This document shows, in pieces, positions 16,428 to 28,524 of a DNA stretch of 64,000 bases (positions within the stretch are counted from its first letter, which is position 1; each line of letters begins with the position of its first letter). The DNA lies in the NCBI RefSeq assembly GCF_026810505.1, contig NZ_CP101750.1, forward strand, positions 5,947,501-6,011,500, in the 5' to 3' direction. The notes beneath the pieces were generated by a model. The model was not told the DNA's origin and ran no database searches. It saw only the letters and a program-made list of their open reading frames with translations. A program made the position numbers and the translations under genes. The stretch is from Streptomyces sp. Je 1-369. Lineage in GTDB: Bacteria > Actinomycetota > Actinomycetes > Streptomycetales > Streptomycetaceae.

Positions 16428-17819
16428 ATGAGCCGTTCCGCCCACCCCGCAGGCCCCCGCCACGCCGACGTGCTGCCCGAGGGGCACTACAGCGCGCCGC
16501 CCGCCGATCTCAACGCGCTGGACCCCAAGGTCTGGTCCCGCACCGTCACCCGTACCCCCGAAGGGGTCGTCAGTACGGGTGGGATCGAAGTGACGCGGCT
16601 CGCCGAGGAGTTCGGTACGCCCGCCTACTTCATCGACGAGGCCGACTTCCGCGCCCGGTGTCAGGCCTGGCGTGATGCCTTCGGCAGCGAAGCTGATGTC
16701 TTCTATGCCGGAAAGGCGTTTCTGTCCCGCGCCGTCGTGCGGTGGCTGCACGAGGAGGGGCTCAACCTCGACGTGTGCAGCGGTGGCGAGCTCGCCACCG
16801 CCATCGACGCCGGGATGCCCGTCGAACGCATCGCGTTCCACGGGAACAACAAGACACCCGCCGAGATCGAGCGCGCCGTCGACGTCGGCGTGGGCCGCAT
16901 CGTGCTCGACTCCTTCCAGGAGATCGTCCGCGTCGCGCACATCGCCGAGCGGCTCGGCAAGCGGCAGCGCGTGCAGATCCGCGTGACCGTGGGCGTGGAG
17001 GCGCACACCCATGAGTTCATCGCCACCGCGCACGAGGACCAGAAGTTCGGCATCGCGCTCGCGGGCGGGCAGGCCGCCGAGGCCGTGCGGCGCGTGCTGA
17101 AGCTCGACTCGCTCGACCTCATCGGCATCCACTCCCACATCGGGTCGCAGATCTTCGACATGGCCGGGTTCGAGGTCTCCGCCCGCCGCGTCGTGCAGCT
17201 GCTCGCCGAGGTGCGCGACGAGCACGGCGTCGAGCTGCCCGAGATCGACCTCGGCGGCGGGCTCGGTATCGCCTACACCTCCGACGACGACCCCCGCGAG
17301 CCGCACGAGATCGCCACGGCGCTGAACGAGATCGTGACGCGGGAGTGTGCCGCGGCGAAGCTGCGGACGCCGCGCATCTCCGTCGAGCCGGGGCGCGCCA
17401 TCGTCGGGCCCACCGCCTTCACGCTCTACGAGGTCGGCACCGTCAAGCCCCTCGAAGGGCTCCGTACGTACGTGTCCGTGGACGGCGGCATGTCCGACAA
17501 CATCCGCACCGCGCTGTACGACGCCGAATACACCGTCGCCCTCGTCTCCCGCTCCTCCGACGCCGACCCCGTCCTGGTGCGTGTCGTGGGCAAGCACTGC
17601 GAGAGTGGTGACATCGTCGTACGAGATGCTTTCCTTCCGGCGGATCTCGCGCCCGGTGATCTGATCGCCGTGCCCGCGACCGGCGCGTACTGCCGCTCGA
17701 TGGCGAGCAACTACAACCACGCACTTCGCCCGCCCGTCGTCGCCGTGCGCGACGGCGAGGCGCGGGTGATCGTCCGGCGTGAGACGGAGGAAGATCTCCT
17801 GCGTCTCGACGTCGGATGA
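16428..17819 (+). CDS. lysA: Diaminopimelate decarboxylase
   Basis: This 463-residue PLP enzyme performs the last step of lysine synthesis, meso-diaminopimelate to L-lysine and CO2. It is a fold-type III alanine-racemase-like barrel with the PLP Schiff-base Lys96 in [16 protein letters not shown], the phosphate-binding glycine loop DLGGGLGI, and the C-terminal motif [15 protein letters not shown]. The length is normal for actinobacterial LysA. It leads the aspartate-family cluster lysA-hom-thrC-thrB, so lysine and threonine synthesis genes are grouped. Confidence 0.97.
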   Translation: MSRSAHPAGPRHADVLPEGHYSAPPADLNALDPKVWSRTVTRTPEGVVSTGGIEVTRLAEEFGTPAYFIDEADFRARCQAWRDAFGSEADVFYAGKAFLSRAVVRWLHEEGLNLDVCSGGELATAIDAGMPVERIAFHGNNKTPAEIERAVDVGVGRIVLDSFQEIVRVAHIAERLGKRQRVQIRVTVGVEAHTHEFIATAHEDQKFGIALAGGQAAEAVRRVLKLDSLDLIGIHSHIGSQIFDMAGFEVSARRVVQLLAEVRDEHGVELPEIDLGGGLGIAYTSDDDPREPHEIATALNEIVTRECAAAKLRTPRISVEPGRAIVGPTAFTLYEVGTVKPLEGLRTYVSVDGGMSDNIRTALYDAEYTVALVSRSSDADPVLVRVVGKHCESGDIVVRDAFLPADLAPGDLIAVPATGAYCRSMASNYNHALRPPVVAVRDGEARVIVRRETEEDLLRLDVG

Positions 17820-17874
17820 CGCAAAACATGAAATAGATGTCTCAGGATCCGGACGATGGACAGAAAGTCTGTTC

Positions 17875-17898
17875 CGGTGGGTGAGACTGGTCCCACCG
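17875..17898 (+). promoter_or_regulatory. Hairpin in hom leader
   Basis: CGGTGGG (17875-17881) pairs with CCCACCG (17892-17898), 24 bases before the hom start. A smaller hairpin ACAGA/TCTGT (17860-17872) precedes it. It could end the lysA transcript or shape the hom leader; no leader peptide rich in Thr or Ile codons is visible. Confidence 0.4.
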
Positions 17899-17922
17899 TA
17901 GATGTATGAGAAGTGAGGTCGG

Positions 17923-19215
17923 ATGATGCGTACGCGTCCGCTGAAGGTGGCGCTGCTGGGCTGTGGGGTTGTCGGCTCAGAGGTGGCGCGCATCATGACG
18001 ACGCACGCCGACGACCTCACAGCCAGGATCGGCGCCCCGGTGGAACTCGCCGGGGTCGCCGTCCGCCGCCCCTCCAAGGTGCGTGAGGGAATCGATCCGT
18101 CACTGATCACCACGGATGCGACCGCTCTGGTCAAGCGTGGGGACATCGACGTCATCGTCGAGGTGATCGGGGGGATCGAGCCCGCCCGGACCCTGATCAC
18201 CACCGCGTTCGAGCACGGCGCCTCAGTCGTCTCCGCGAACAAGGCGCTCATCGCCCAGGACGGCGCCGCGCTGCACGCCTCCGCCGTCGAGCACGGGCGG
18301 GATCTGTACTACGAGGCCGCCGTCGCCGGTGCCATTCCGCTGATCCGGCCGCTGCGCGAGTCCCTCGCCGGTGACAAGGTCAACCGCGTCCTCGGCATCG
18401 TGAACGGGACCACGAATTTCATTCTCGATGCGATGGACACGACGGGGGCCGGTTACCAGGAAGCCCTGGACGAGGCCACCGCACTCGGTTACGCGGAAGC
18501 CGACCCCACCGCCGACGTCGAAGGGTTCGACGCCGCCGCCAAGGCCGCCATCCTCGCCGGAATCGCCTTCCACACGCGCGTGCGCCTCGACGACGTGTAC
18601 CGCGAGGGCATGACCGAGGTCACCGCCGCCGACTTCGCCTCCGCCAAACGCATGGGCTGCACCATCAAGCTTCTTGCCATCTGCGAGCGGGCCGCCGACG
18701 GCGGGTCCGTCACCGCGCGCGTGCACCCCGCGATGATTCCGCTCAGCCATCCGCTGGCGTCGGTGCGAGGTGCGTACAACGCCGTCTTCGTCGAGGCGGA
18801 GGCCGCGGGACAGCTCATGTTCTACGGGCCCGGCGCCGGTGGCTCGCCCACCGCGTCCGCCGTCCTCGGTGACCTCGTCGCCGTCTGCCGCAACAAGCTC
18901 GCCGAAGCCACCGGGCCCGGCGACTCCGCGTACACCCAGCTGCCCGTGAGCTCCATGGGCGAGGTCGTCACGCGCTACCACATCAGCCTCGACGTGGCCG
19001 ACAAGCCGGGCGTGCTCGCCCAGGTCGCGACGGTCTTCGCCGAACACGGCGTATCGATCGATACGGTCCGTCAGACGGGCAAGGACGGCGAGGCCTCCCT
19101 CGTCGTCGTCACCCACCGCGCGCCCGACGCCGCCCTCAGCGGCACCGTCGAGGCGCTGCGCAATCTCGACACCGTGCGTGGTGTCGCCAGCATCATGCGG
19201 GTTGAAGGGGAGTAA
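17923..19215 (+). CDS. hom: Homoserine dehydrogenase
   Basis: This 430-residue NAD(P)-dependent enzyme converts aspartate semialdehyde to homoserine. The Rossmann motif is GCGVVGSEVA near the start, and the catalytic core carries NGTTNFILDAM and the conserved lysine in LAGDKVNRV. A C-terminal ACT domain (about 350-430, ISLDVADKPGVLAQVATVF) should bind threonine for feedback inhibition. It lacks the aspartokinase half of ThrA-type fusions. Two adjacent ATG codons (17923, 17926) follow GTGAGGTC. The stop is 6 bases before thrC, indicating an operon. Confidence 0.97.
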   Translation: MMRTRPLKVALLGCGVVGSEVARIMTTHADDLTARIGAPVELAGVAVRRPSKVREGIDPSLITTDATALVKRGDIDVIVEVIGGIEPARTLITTAFEHGASVVSANKALIAQDGAALHASAVEHGRDLYYEAAVAGAIPLIRPLRESLAGDKVNRVLGIVNGTTNFILDAMDTTGAGYQEALDEATALGYAEADPTADVEGFDAAAKAAILAGIAFHTRVRLDDVYREGMTEVTAADFASAKRMGCTIKLLAICERAADGGSVTARVHPAMIPLSHPLASVRGAYNAVFVEAEAAGQLMFYGPGAGGSPTASAVLGDLVAVCRNKLAEATGPGDSAYTQLPVSSMGEVVTRYHISLDVADKPGVLAQVATVFAEHGVSIDTVRQTGKDGEASLVVVTHRAPDAALSGTVEALRNLDTVRGVASIMRVEGE

Positions 19216-19221
19216 GCAGCA

Positions 19222-20280
19222 ATGACCCACCAGTGGCGCGGAATCATCGAGGAGTACCGGGACCGTCTTCCGGTCTCCGACACCACGCCGGTCGTGACGC
19301 TCCGGGAGGGCGGCACGCCGCTCGTACCGGCACATGTGCTCTCCGAGCGCACGGGCTGCGAGGTCCACCTCAAGGTCGAGGGCGCCAACCCCACGGGATC
19401 CTTCAAGGACCGCGGCATGACCATGGCGATCACCAAGGCCAAGGAGGAGGGCGCGAAGGCCGTCATCTGCGCCTCCACCGGCAACACCTCGGCGTCCGCG
19501 GCCGCCTACGCCGTACGCGCCGGAATGGTCTGCGCGGTCCTCGTGCCGCAGGGCAAGATCGCGCTCGGCAAGATGGGCCAGGCGCTCGTCTACGGCTCGA
19601 AGATCCTTCAGGTCGACGGCAACTTCGACGACTGCTTGAACCTCGCTCGAGCGCTGTCGGAGAACTACCCGGTGGCACTGGTCAATTCGGTCAACCCGTA
19701 CCGAATCGAGGGCCAGAAGACGGGCTCGTTCGAGATCGTCGACGCGCTCGGCGACGCCCCGGACATCCACGTCCTTCCCGTCGGCAACGCCGGCAACATC
19801 ACCGCCTACTGGAAGGGCTACAAGGAGTACGCGGCCGACGCGGTGTCGACCCGTACCCCCCGGATGTGGGGCTTCCAGGCCTCCGGCTCCGCGCCCATCG
19901 TGCGCGGCGAGGTCGTCAAGGACCCCTCGACGATCGCCACCGCGATTCGCATCGGCAACCCCGCGTCGTGGCAGCACGCGCTCGCCGCGCGCGACGAGTC
20001 CGACGGCTTCATCGACGAGGTGACGGACCGTGAGATCCTGCGCGCCTACAAGCTGTTGGCGTCCCAGGAGGGTGTCTTCGTGGAGCCCGCGTCGGCCGCC
20101 TCGGTCGCCGGTCTCCTGAAGGCCGCCGAGCAGGGCAAGGTCGACAAGGGGCAGCGGATCGTCTGCACTGTCACCGGCAATGGACTGAAGGACCCTGACT
20201 GGGCCGTCGCGGGTGCTCCGCAGCCGGTCACCGTCCCGGTCGACGCGGCCGCCGCGGCCGAGCGCCTCGGCCTCGCGTAA
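19222..20280 (+). CDS. thrC: Threonine synthase
   Basis: This 352-residue PLP enzyme of fold type II converts O-phosphohomoserine to threonine. The PLP lysine is Lys62 in GSFKDRGM, the phosphate cup is GNAGNI, and the substrate-binding stretch is [13 protein letters not shown]. It belongs to the short form common in actinobacteria. It is translationally close to hom (6-base gap). A small palindrome (20306-20317) after the stop may reduce read-through into the long thrB leader. Confidence 0.97.
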   Translation: MTHQWRGIIEEYRDRLPVSDTTPVVTLREGGTPLVPAHVLSERTGCEVHLKVEGANPTGSFKDRGMTMAITKAKEEGAKAVICASTGNTSASAAAYAVRAGMVCAVLVPQGKIALGKMGQALVYGSKILQVDGNFDDCLNLARALSENYPVALVNSVNPYRIEGQKTGSFEIVDALGDAPDIHVLPVGNAGNITAYWKGYKEYAADAVSTRTPRMWGFQASGSAPIVRGEVVKDPSTIATAIRIGNPASWQHALAARDESDGFIDEVTDREILRAYKLLASQEGVFVEPASAASVAGLLKAAEQGKVDKGQRIVCTVTGNGLKDPDWAVAGAPQPVTVPVDAAAAAERLGLA

Positions 20281-20528
20281 CCACGTGGGCTGACAGAACC
20301 CGCGACCCTGTACAGGGGGTGGCACAGGGGGCTTACGACACGCATCGTGCGCCTCCTGTGCGCCCTATGTCGCCACAGAACCTTCCTTCGATAGGCTGTA
20401 CCGAACCCGCCCCGCCGCATATGCCGCGGTGCCGCCGTTGTTCGCGGCCTTCGGGTGTTCCGTACACGTGGCACGTACCGAAAATACGCAGCCTCAAAAA
20501 CACGCAGCTCAAGGAGAGTCATCGAGCG

Positions 20529-21446
20529 ATGGCCGGTCCCGCGTTCCGCGCCGCCGCCGTCCGGGTGCGCGTCCCCGCCACCAGCGCCAACCTCGGTCCG
20601 GGCTTCGACGCCCTGGGCCTGTCGCTGGGTCTGTACGACGACGTCGTCGTCCGGGTGGCCGACTCCGGTCTGAACATCGACATCGCAGGCGAGGGCAGCG
20701 ACACCCTCCCGCGCGACGAGTCGCATCTGTTGGTACGTTCCCTGCGCACCGCCTTCGACCTGCTCGGCGGACAGCCGCGCGGCCTCGAGATCGTCTGCGC
20801 CAACCGCATTCCGCACGGCCGCGGCCTCGGCTCGTCGTCCGCCGCCATCTGCGCCGGCATCGTCGCGGCGCGCGCCGTGACCATAGGCGGCGAGGCCAGG
20901 CTCGACGACGCCGCGCTGCTGGAACTGGCCACCGAGATCGAAGGCCATCCCGACAACGTCGCCGCCTGCCTGCTCGGCGGCTTCACGCTCTCCTGGATGG
21001 ACGGGGGCTCCGCCCGCGCGATCAGGATGGAACCCGTCGATTCCATCGTTCCGGTGGTTTTCGTCCCCGGAAAGCCCGTCCTCACCGAGACGGCGCGCGG
21101 CCTCCTGCCGCGCACCGTCCCGCACGTCGACGCGGCCACCAACGCGGGCCGTGCGGCCCTGCTCGTCGAGGCCCTGACCAGGCGCCCCGAGCTGCTGCTG
21201 CCCGCCACCGAGGACCGTCTGCACCAGGAGTACCGCTCTCCCGCCATGCCGGAGAGCGCCGCCCTGGTGGAGCGGCTGCGCGCCGACGGCGTGCCCGCGG
21301 TGATCTCCGGCGCGGGGCCCACGGTCCTCGCGCTGGCCGAAGACAGTGCGGCCGACAAGGTCGCACGACTGGCGGGAGAGGGCTGGGCGGCCAACCGCCT
21401 GGAACTCGACGCCTCGGGAGCGAGCGTGCTGCCGCTCGCGCCCTGA
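20529..21446 (+). CDS. thrB: Homoserine kinase
   Basis: This 305-residue GHMP-family kinase phosphorylates homoserine. It has the N-terminal PATSANLGPGFDALG, the ATP loop PHGRGLGSSSAA, and the C-terminal SGAGPTVLAL. The start ATG at 20529 is the only in-frame option near AAGGAG (20511-20516); the 12-base spacing is long, so initiation may be weak. About 250 bases separate it from thrC, longer than between hom and thrC, and include an A-rich stretch, so it may have its own promoter. Confidence 0.96.
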   Translation: MAGPAFRAAAVRVRVPATSANLGPGFDALGLSLGLYDDVVVRVADSGLNIDIAGEGSDTLPRDESHLLVRSLRTAFDLLGGQPRGLEIVCANRIPHGRGLGSSSAAICAGIVAARAVTIGGEARLDDAALLELATEIEGHPDNVAACLLGGFTLSWMDGGSARAIRMEPVDSIVPVVFVPGKPVLTETARGLLPRTVPHVDAATNAGRAALLVEALTRRPELLLPATEDRLHQEYRSPAMPESAALVERLRADGVPAVISGAGPTVLALAEDSAADKVARLAGEGWAANRLELDASGASVLPLAP

Positions 21447-21839
21447 CGCAGTGAACGAAGGGATTCGGGGTGTCCCGATCCTGAGAGGGGGAATGTTTGT
21501 TGGATCCGGTAGTGTTAATCTCAAGTCCGCACCCGACCTCACCATGGCGAGGTGCTTTGTGTCCCCGTCCGGGACAACCATTCTTCCGGGAGCCTCCCAA
21601 ACTGCTTCGTGCCCTGCACTGAGCGGTCCTGAGCACGCTCCGGAACCGGCGTGACCGAGCCGGGTGACACCGCACTTCAGTGGCACCGCACCGGGAATCG
21701 CCATCACCAATGAATTCTTCCGCCGCGTTGGCGGACCACCGCCCCGGCACGGTCCACAGAATGCAAGGACCGACCGCCGGACAGCACAACCGGTCGCCGA
21801 GCCAGACAGGCCGACGTCCGCTCCAGGGAAGGACCCTTC
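21447..21839 (+). promoter_or_regulatory. rho: Long rho leader region
   Basis: This 393-base stretch has no supported gene. It contains a TAGTGT -10-like box at 21510-21515 without a good -35 and an ATG-initiated 36-codon frame at 21544-21654 with no strong ribosome site. Two small hairpins (TGTCCC/GGGACA at 21560-21576 and GGGA/TCCC at 21588-21598) are also present. rho genes in several bacteria are autoregulated by attenuation in a long leader; this region would suit that, but the claim is inference. Confidence 0.45.
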
Positions 21840-23936
<2,097 letters not shown>

Positions 23937-23955
23937 TCGTCCTCAGCAGTCCACA

Positions 23956-23993
23956 GGGCCGCCCCGTCACAGCTGTGACGGGGCGGCCCTTTT
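23956..23993 (+). terminator. Perfect-palindrome intrinsic terminator after rho
   Basis: GGGCCGCCCCGTCACAG (23956-23972) is followed directly by its exact reverse complement (23973-23989) and then TTTT. The 17-bp arms have no spacer, so the loop forms from the centre. It is 19 bases past the rho stop. Confidence 0.93.
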
Positions 23994-24146
23994 GGTGCGC
24001 GATGCGACCAGGGAGAGACCTTGGCCACACACATAAGAGACTCTCACGGTCACGGGCAGTAGCCCGGTGACGGAAAAAGGCGCAGGTGAGGCCTGAAATC
24101 GTTGGGGTGGGGGTACACGGTCGGTCACCGGTGGTGCCCGGGGTGC

Positions 24147-24162
24147 GCACAGCGCGCTGTGC
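24147..24162. promoter_or_regulatory. 16-bp palindrome upstream of LCP gene
   Basis: GCACAGCGCGCTGTGC is a perfect dyad 93 bases before the LCP start. Flanking GGG and CCC extend symmetry imperfectly. It could be an operator; no T-run follows, so a terminator is less likely. Confidence 0.5.
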
Positions 24163-24255
24163 AACCCTTCAAGCGGTTTGGCCGTCTGACTAGTGACGAC
24201 ACACCGCATCTGGCCCTGAAAGCAGGGGGTACCGACCGACGGGACTGAGGAGCGC

Positions 24256-25368
24256 ATGACCGACGAGAGCAGGGCCGCCGACGCGCCGAAGCGCGCGAAG
24301 CGTGGCCGCCGCCGCAAGCCGCGGAGTACGCGCAAGAAGGTGCTCGTCGTCACCGCATGGACCGCCGCGGGCGTGGCCGTCCTCGGAGGCACCGGTCTCG
24401 GTTACGTGTACTTCAAGCTCAACGGCAACATCAAGGGCGTCGACATCAACGCCGCTCTCGGCACGGACCGCCCCCTGGACGTCGACAACGGCTCCCAGGA
24501 CATCCTCGTCCTCGGCTCCGACTCGCGCTCCGGCGACAACGCCAAGTACGGCAAGGACGAGGGTGCCGCCCGCTCGGACACGGCGATGATCGTCCACGTC
24601 TACAAGGGCCACAAGACGGCCAGCGTCGTCTCCATACCCCGCGACACCCTCATATCCCGGCCCGACTGCTCGACCGAGGACGGCAAGTCCGAGCCCGGCG
24701 GGCAGCGGCAGATGTTCAACACGGCGTACGAGGTCGGGGGCCCCGCCTGTGCCGTCAAGACCGTCGAGAAGATGTCCGGCATCCGGATGGACCACTACGT
24801 AGAGGTCGATTTCACGGGCTTCAAGAAGCTCATAGACACCCTCGGCGGCGTCGACATCACCACGAAGAAGGCCATCCACGACAAGGACAGCCACCTCGAC
24901 CTGGACGCCGGCACCCACACCCTCAACGGTGAGCAGGCCCTCGGCCTGGTCCGCACCCGGCACGGCGTCGGCGACGGCAGCGACCTCGGCCGCATCCAGC
25001 TCCAGCAGGCCTTCATCAAGGCCCTCCTCGACCAGGTCAAGGACGTCGGCGTCTTCGGCAACCCGAAGAAGCTGTACGACCTGGCGAACGACGCGACCAG
25101 CGCCATCACCACCGACTCCGACCTGAACGACGTCAAGTCCCTGGCGAGCTTCGCGAACGGCCTCAAGGGCATCGGCGCGGGTGACATGAAGATGGTCACG
25201 CTGCCCATCCAGTACGACCCGAACGACCCCAACCGCGTCCTCCCCCTGGAGAAGGCCGACCAGGAGGTCTGGGACGCGCTCAGGGCCGACAAGGCCATAC
25301 CCAAGTCCGCCACGGAGAAGTCCGCCGGTGACAAGGGCGACGCGGGCGACGTGGTCTCCAGCCACTGA
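24256..25368 (+). CDS. LytR-CpsA-Psr (LCP) glycopolymer ligase
   Basis: This 370-residue enzyme has a basic cytoplasmic tail ([13 protein letters not shown]), one transmembrane helix at about 30-50, and an extracellular LCP domain. Motifs seen are [31 protein letters not shown] with the pyrophosphate-binding Arg, and [25 protein letters not shown] enzymes move teichoic-acid-like or arabinogalactan-like polymers from lipid carrier to peptidoglycan. The downstream WecA-like transferase (30.6 kb) acts in the same kind of pathway. It has a Lys/Asp/Gly-rich C-terminus. Confidence 0.95.
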   Translation: MTDESRAADAPKRAKRGRRRKPRSTRKKVLVVTAWTAAGVAVLGGTGLGYVYFKLNGNIKGVDINAALGTDRPLDVDNGSQDILVLGSDSRSGDNAKYGKDEGAARSDTAMIVHVYKGHKTASVVSIPRDTLISRPDCSTEDGKSEPGGQRQMFNTAYEVGGPACAVKTVEKMSGIRMDHYVEVDFTGFKKLIDTLGGVDITTKKAIHDKDSHLDLDAGTHTLNGEQALGLVRTRHGVGDGSDLGRIQLQQAFIKALLDQVKDVGVFGNPKKLYDLANDATSAITTDSDLNDVKSLASFANGLKGIGAGDMKMVTLPIQYDPNDPNRVLPLEKADQEVWDALRADKAIPKSATEKSAGDKGDAGDVVSSH

Positions 25369-25391
25369 GCCGGACCGATCCGGACGGATCC

Positions 25392-25417
25392 GGAATAGAT
25401 CGGCCTCCACCCCGGTT
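25392..25417 (+). promoter_or_regulatory. Sigma-R-type promoter of rpmE
   Basis: GGAAT (25392-25396), 18 bases, then GTT (25415-25417) matches exactly the sigma-R consensus GGAAT-N18-GTT of Streptomyces. It lies 104 bases before the rpmE start. rpmE is a known sigma-R target in S. coelicolor, linking thiol-oxidative stress to the zinc-binding ribosomal protein L31. Confidence 0.8.
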
Positions 25418-25520
25418 TTGGGAGATACGGCCGGTCCTGGCAGACTGGTACGTCGGCCCCGGTTCACGTACGAGCAATCCGCGCGTACGACCCGGCGCCC
25501 TCCCGAAACTAGGAGACACC

Positions 25521-25742
25521 TTGAAGCGCGACATCCACCCCGAGTACGTCGAGACGCAGGTCAGCTGCACCTGTGGCGCGTCGTTCACCACCCGCAGCAC
25601 GATCTCCAGCGGCACCGTCCGTGCCGAGGTCTGCTCCGAGTGCCACCCGTTCTACACGGGCAAGCAGAAGATCCTCGACACCGGTGGCCGCGTGGCCCGC
25701 TTCGAGGCCCGCTTCGGCAAGGCCGGCTCCGCCAAGAAGTAG
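25521..25742 (+). CDS. rpmE: 50S ribosomal protein L31 (zinc-binding form)
   Basis: This 73-residue protein is the C+ form of L31, with Cys residues in SCTCG and [13 protein letters not shown] positioned to bind zinc. Oxidation or zinc loss can release L31, which fits its sigma-R-type promoter. The start is TTG (MKRDIHPEY) preceded by TAGGAGA. It is a single-gene unit ended by a strong terminator before prfA. Confidence 0.97.
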   Translation: MKRDIHPEYVETQVSCTCGASFTTRSTISSGTVRAEVCSECHPFYTGKQKILDTGGRVARFEARFGKAGSAKK

Positions 25743-25751
25743 CGAGCCACT

Positions 25752-25802
25752 GCGCCGGTCGTCGACCGCCCTCGCGAGGGGGCGGCCGGGACCGGCGCTT
25801 TT
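25752..25802 (+). terminator. Intrinsic terminator of rpmE
   Basis: GCGCCGGTC (25752-25760) pairs with GACCGGCGC (25790-25798), an inner CCGCCC/GGGCGG stem adds stability, and TTTT (25799-25802) follows. It separates rpmE from prfA. Confidence 0.9.
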
Positions 25803-25857
25803 GCCGTCCCGCAGCCAATTCGCGGAGAATCACCGCGCAGAAGACCAGGAGCCCCCG

Positions 25858-26934
25858 ATGTTCGAGGCGGTCGAGGAACTGATCGGCGAGCACGCCGATC
25901 TCGAACAGAAGCTCGCGGACCCGTCGGTCCACGCCGACCAGGCCAACGCGCGCAAGCTCAACAAGCGCTACGCCGAGCTCACCCCGATCGTCGCGACGTA
26001 CCGCTCCTGGAAGCAGACCGGGGAGGACATCGAGACCGCGCGCGAGTTCGCGGCCGACGACCCGGACTTCGTCGCCGAGGTCAAGGACCTGGAGCGGCAG
26101 CGCGAGGAGATCACCGAGAAGCTGCGGCTGCTGCTCGTGCCCCGGGACCCGTCCGACGACAAGGACGTCATCCTGGAGATCAAGGCGGGCGCGGGCGGCG
26201 ACGAGTCCGCCCTGTTCGCCGGCGACCTCCTGCGCATGTACCTGCGGTACGCGGAGCGCATCGGCTGGAAGACCGAGATCATCGACTCCACCGAGTCCGA
26301 GCTCGGCGGCTACAAGGACGTTCAGGTCGCCGTGAAGACCAAGGGCGGCCAGGGCGCCACCGAGCCGGGTCAGGGCGTCTGGGCGCGGCTGAAGTACGAG
26401 GGCGGCGTGCACCGCGTGCAGCGCGTGCCCTCCACCGAGTCCCAGGGGCGCATCCACACCTCCGCGGCCGGTGTCCTCGTGACGCCCGAGGCCGAGGAGA
26501 TCGACGTGGAGATCCACGCCAACGACCTGCGCATCGACGTCTACCGCTCGTCGGGTCCCGGCGGCCAGTCCGTCAACACGACGGACTCCGCCGTCCGCAT
26601 CACGCACCTTCCCACCGGAGTCGTCGCCTCCTGCCAGAACGAGAAGAGCCAGCTGCAGAACAAGGAGCAGGCGATGCGCATTCTGCGCTCCAGGCTCCTT
26701 GCGGCGGCCCAGGAAGAGGCGGAGAGCAAGGCCGCGGACGCCCGCCGCAGCCAGGTCCGCACGGTCGACCGCTCCGAGAAGATCCGTACGTACAACTTCC
26801 CGGAAAACCGGATCTCGGACCACCGCGTCGGCTTCAAGGCGTACAACTTGGACCAGGTGCTCGACGGCGAACTCGACCCGGTCATCCAGGCCTGCGTCGA
26901 CGCCGACTCCGCCGCCAAGCTCGCCGCCGCGTAA
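25858..26934 (+). CDS. prfA: Peptide chain release factor 1
   Basis: This 358-residue factor ends translation at UAA and UAG. The stop-codon recognition motif PxT is P191-S192-T193 in [12 protein letters not shown], and the peptidyl-hydrolysis motif GGQ is at 235-237 in [11 protein letters not shown], the target of PrmC methylation at Gln237. Domain order and length are normal. The gene is 38 bases upstream of prmC, the usual factor/methylase pair. Confidence 0.98.
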   Translation: MFEAVEELIGEHADLEQKLADPSVHADQANARKLNKRYAELTPIVATYRSWKQTGEDIETAREFAADDPDFVAEVKDLERQREEITEKLRLLLVPRDPSDDKDVILEIKAGAGGDESALFAGDLLRMYLRYAERIGWKTEIIDSTESELGGYKDVQVAVKTKGGQGATEPGQGVWARLKYEGGVHRVQRVPSTESQGRIHTSAAGVLVTPEAEEIDVEIHANDLRIDVYRSSGPGGQSVNTTDSAVRITHLPTGVVASCQNEKSQLQNKEQAMRILRSRLLAAAQEEAESKAADARRSQVRTVDRSEKIRTYNFPENRISDHRVGFKAYNLDQVLDGELDPVIQACVDADSAAKLAAA

Positions 26935-26972
26935 GCACACCCGCTCGTACGACCCGTCCCCGGAGGACCAGC

Positions 26973-27818
26973 GTGAACCTGCTGCTCGCGGAAGTGGCCC
27001 AGGCCACCCAGCGGCTGGCCGACGCCGGCGTGCCCTCGCCGCGCAATGACGCCGAGGAGCTCGCCGCCTTCGTGCACGGCGTGAAGCGGGGCGAGCTGCA
27101 CACCGTCAAGGACTCCGACTTCGACGCCCGCTACTGGGAGACCGTCGCGCGCCGCGAGGCCCGCGAACCGCTCCAGCACATCACGGGGCGGGCCTTCTTC
27201 CGCTACCTGGAGCTGCAGGTCGGCCCCGGCGTCTTCGTGCCGCGTCCGGAGACCGAGTCCGTCGTCGGGTGGGCCATAGACGCCGTCCGCGCGATGGACG
27301 TCGTCGAACCGCTCATCGTCGACCTGTGCACCGGCTCCGGCGCCATCGCCCTCGCCATGGCGCAGGAGGTCCCGCGCTCGCGGGTGCACGCCGTGGAGCT
27401 GTCCGAGGACGCCCTGAAGTGGACGCGCAAGAACGTCGAGGGGTCCAGGGTCGAGCTCGTGCGGGGAGACGCCAGGGAGGCCTTCCCCGAGCTCGACGGA
27501 CAGGTGGACCTCGTGATCTCCAACCCGCCGTACATCCCGCTCACCGAGTGGGAGTACGTCGCCCCGGAAGCCCGCGACCACGACCCCGAGCTCGCCCTCT
27601 TCTCCGGTGAGGACGGCCTCGACCTGATCCGCGGCATCGAGCGCACCGCGCACCGGCTGCTGCGGCCCGGGGGCGTGGTCGTCATCGAGCACGCGGACAC
27701 CCAGGGCGGCCAGGTCCCGTGGATCTTCACCGAGGAACGCGGCTGGGCCGACGCGGCCGACCACCCCGATCTCAACAACCGCCCGCGCTTCGCCACCGCC
27801 CGCAGGGCGATGCCGTGA
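26973..27818 (+). CDS. prmC: Release factor glutamine methyltransferase
   Basis: This 281-residue SAM enzyme methylates the Gln of the GGQ motif in release factors. It has an N-terminal helical domain, substrate region LQHITGRAFFRYLELQVGPGVFVPRPETE, SAM loop DLCTGSGAIALAMA, and catalytic NPPYIP at 184-189. It starts GTG after GGAGGACC. It follows its substrate gene prfA, with tsaC next. Confidence 0.97.
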   Translation: MNLLLAEVAQATQRLADAGVPSPRNDAEELAAFVHGVKRGELHTVKDSDFDARYWETVARREAREPLQHITGRAFFRYLELQVGPGVFVPRPETESVVGWAIDAVRAMDVVEPLIVDLCTGSGAIALAMAQEVPRSRVHAVELSEDALKWTRKNVEGSRVELVRGDAREAFPELDGQVDLVISNPPYIPLTEWEYVAPEARDHDPELALFSGEDGLDLIRGIERTAHRLLRPGGVVVIEHADTQGGQVPWIFTEERGWADAADHPDLNNRPRFATARRAMP

Positions 27819-27876
27819 CGACAGCCCTGACGACCCAGATCATCAGTGTCAGCTTTTCAGTGAGGAGTCCGGACTA

Positions 27877-28524
27877 ATGGCACGGCGATACGACACCAAC
27901 GACGCGACCGACCGTACGACCGGTCTGCGCGAGGCCGCGTCCGCCGTACGCCGCGGCGAACTGGTCGTGCTGCCCACCGACACGGTCTACGGGATCGGCG
28001 CCGACGCCTTCTCCCCGGAGGCGTGCTCCGACCTGCTGGACGCCAAGGGCCGCGGCCGCAACATGCCCACGCCCGTCCTGATCGGCTCGCCGAACACCCT
28101 GCACGGCCTGGTCACCGACTTCTCCGAGATGGCCTGGGAGCTCGTCGACGCCTTCTGGCCCGGCGCCCTGACCCTCATCGCCAAGCAGCAGCCGTCCCTG
28201 CAGTGGGACCTCGGCGACACCCGCGGCACGGTCGCCATCCGCATGCCGCTGCACCCCGTCGCCATCGAGCTGCTCACCGAGGTCGGCCCGATGGCCGTCT
28301 CCTCGGCCAACCTCACGGGACACCCCGCCCCCGAGGACTGCGACGCCGCCCAGGAGATGCTCGGCGACTCCGTCTCCGTCTACCTGGACGGCGGCCCGAC
28401 CCCCGGCATCGTCCCGTCGTCGATCGTCGACGTCACGGGCAAGGTGCCGGTGCTGCTCCGCGCGGGCGCACTCGACGCGGACGAGCTGCGCAAGGTGGTA
28501 CCCGACCTCGAGGTGGCGAATTGA
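27877..28524 (+). CDS. tsaC: Threonylcarbamoyl-AMP synthase (Sua5/YrdC)
   Basis: This 215-residue YrdC-domain enzyme makes threonylcarbamoyl-AMP from threonine, bicarbonate and ATP for the tRNA t6A37 modification. Seen are VLPTDTVYGIGADAF, the basic KGRGRNMPTPVLI, FWPGALTLI, and SSANLTGHPAPED. It is the short form with a brief C-terminal part and no full Sua5 domain. Its stop overlaps the TTG start of the phosphatase-like gene as TTGA. Confidence 0.95.
   Translation: MARRYDTNDATDRTTGLREAASAVRRGELVVLPTDTVYGIGADAFSPEACSDLLDAKGRGRNMPTPVLIGSPNTLHGLVTDFSEMAWELVDAFWPGALTLIAKQQPSLQWDLGDTRGTVAIRMPLHPVAIELLTEVGPMAVSSANLTGHPAPEDCDAAQEMLGDSVSVYLDGGPTPGIVPSSIVDVTGKVPVLLRAGALDADELRKVVPDLEVAN

Larger units (their letters stand above)
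23937..24255. other. Intergenic region between rho and LCP gene
   Basis: No gene is supported. It holds the rho terminator (23956-23993), an imperfect hairpin around GTCACGGGC/GCCCGGTGAC (24049-24071), and a perfect 16-bp palindrome (24147-24162). The LCP promoter must be here, but I could not assign -35/-10 boxes. Confidence 0.5.

Noticed and set aside
24049..24071. Second terminator after rho
   Set aside because: The hairpin is imperfect and is followed by an A-rich, not T-rich, stretch on the plus strand.
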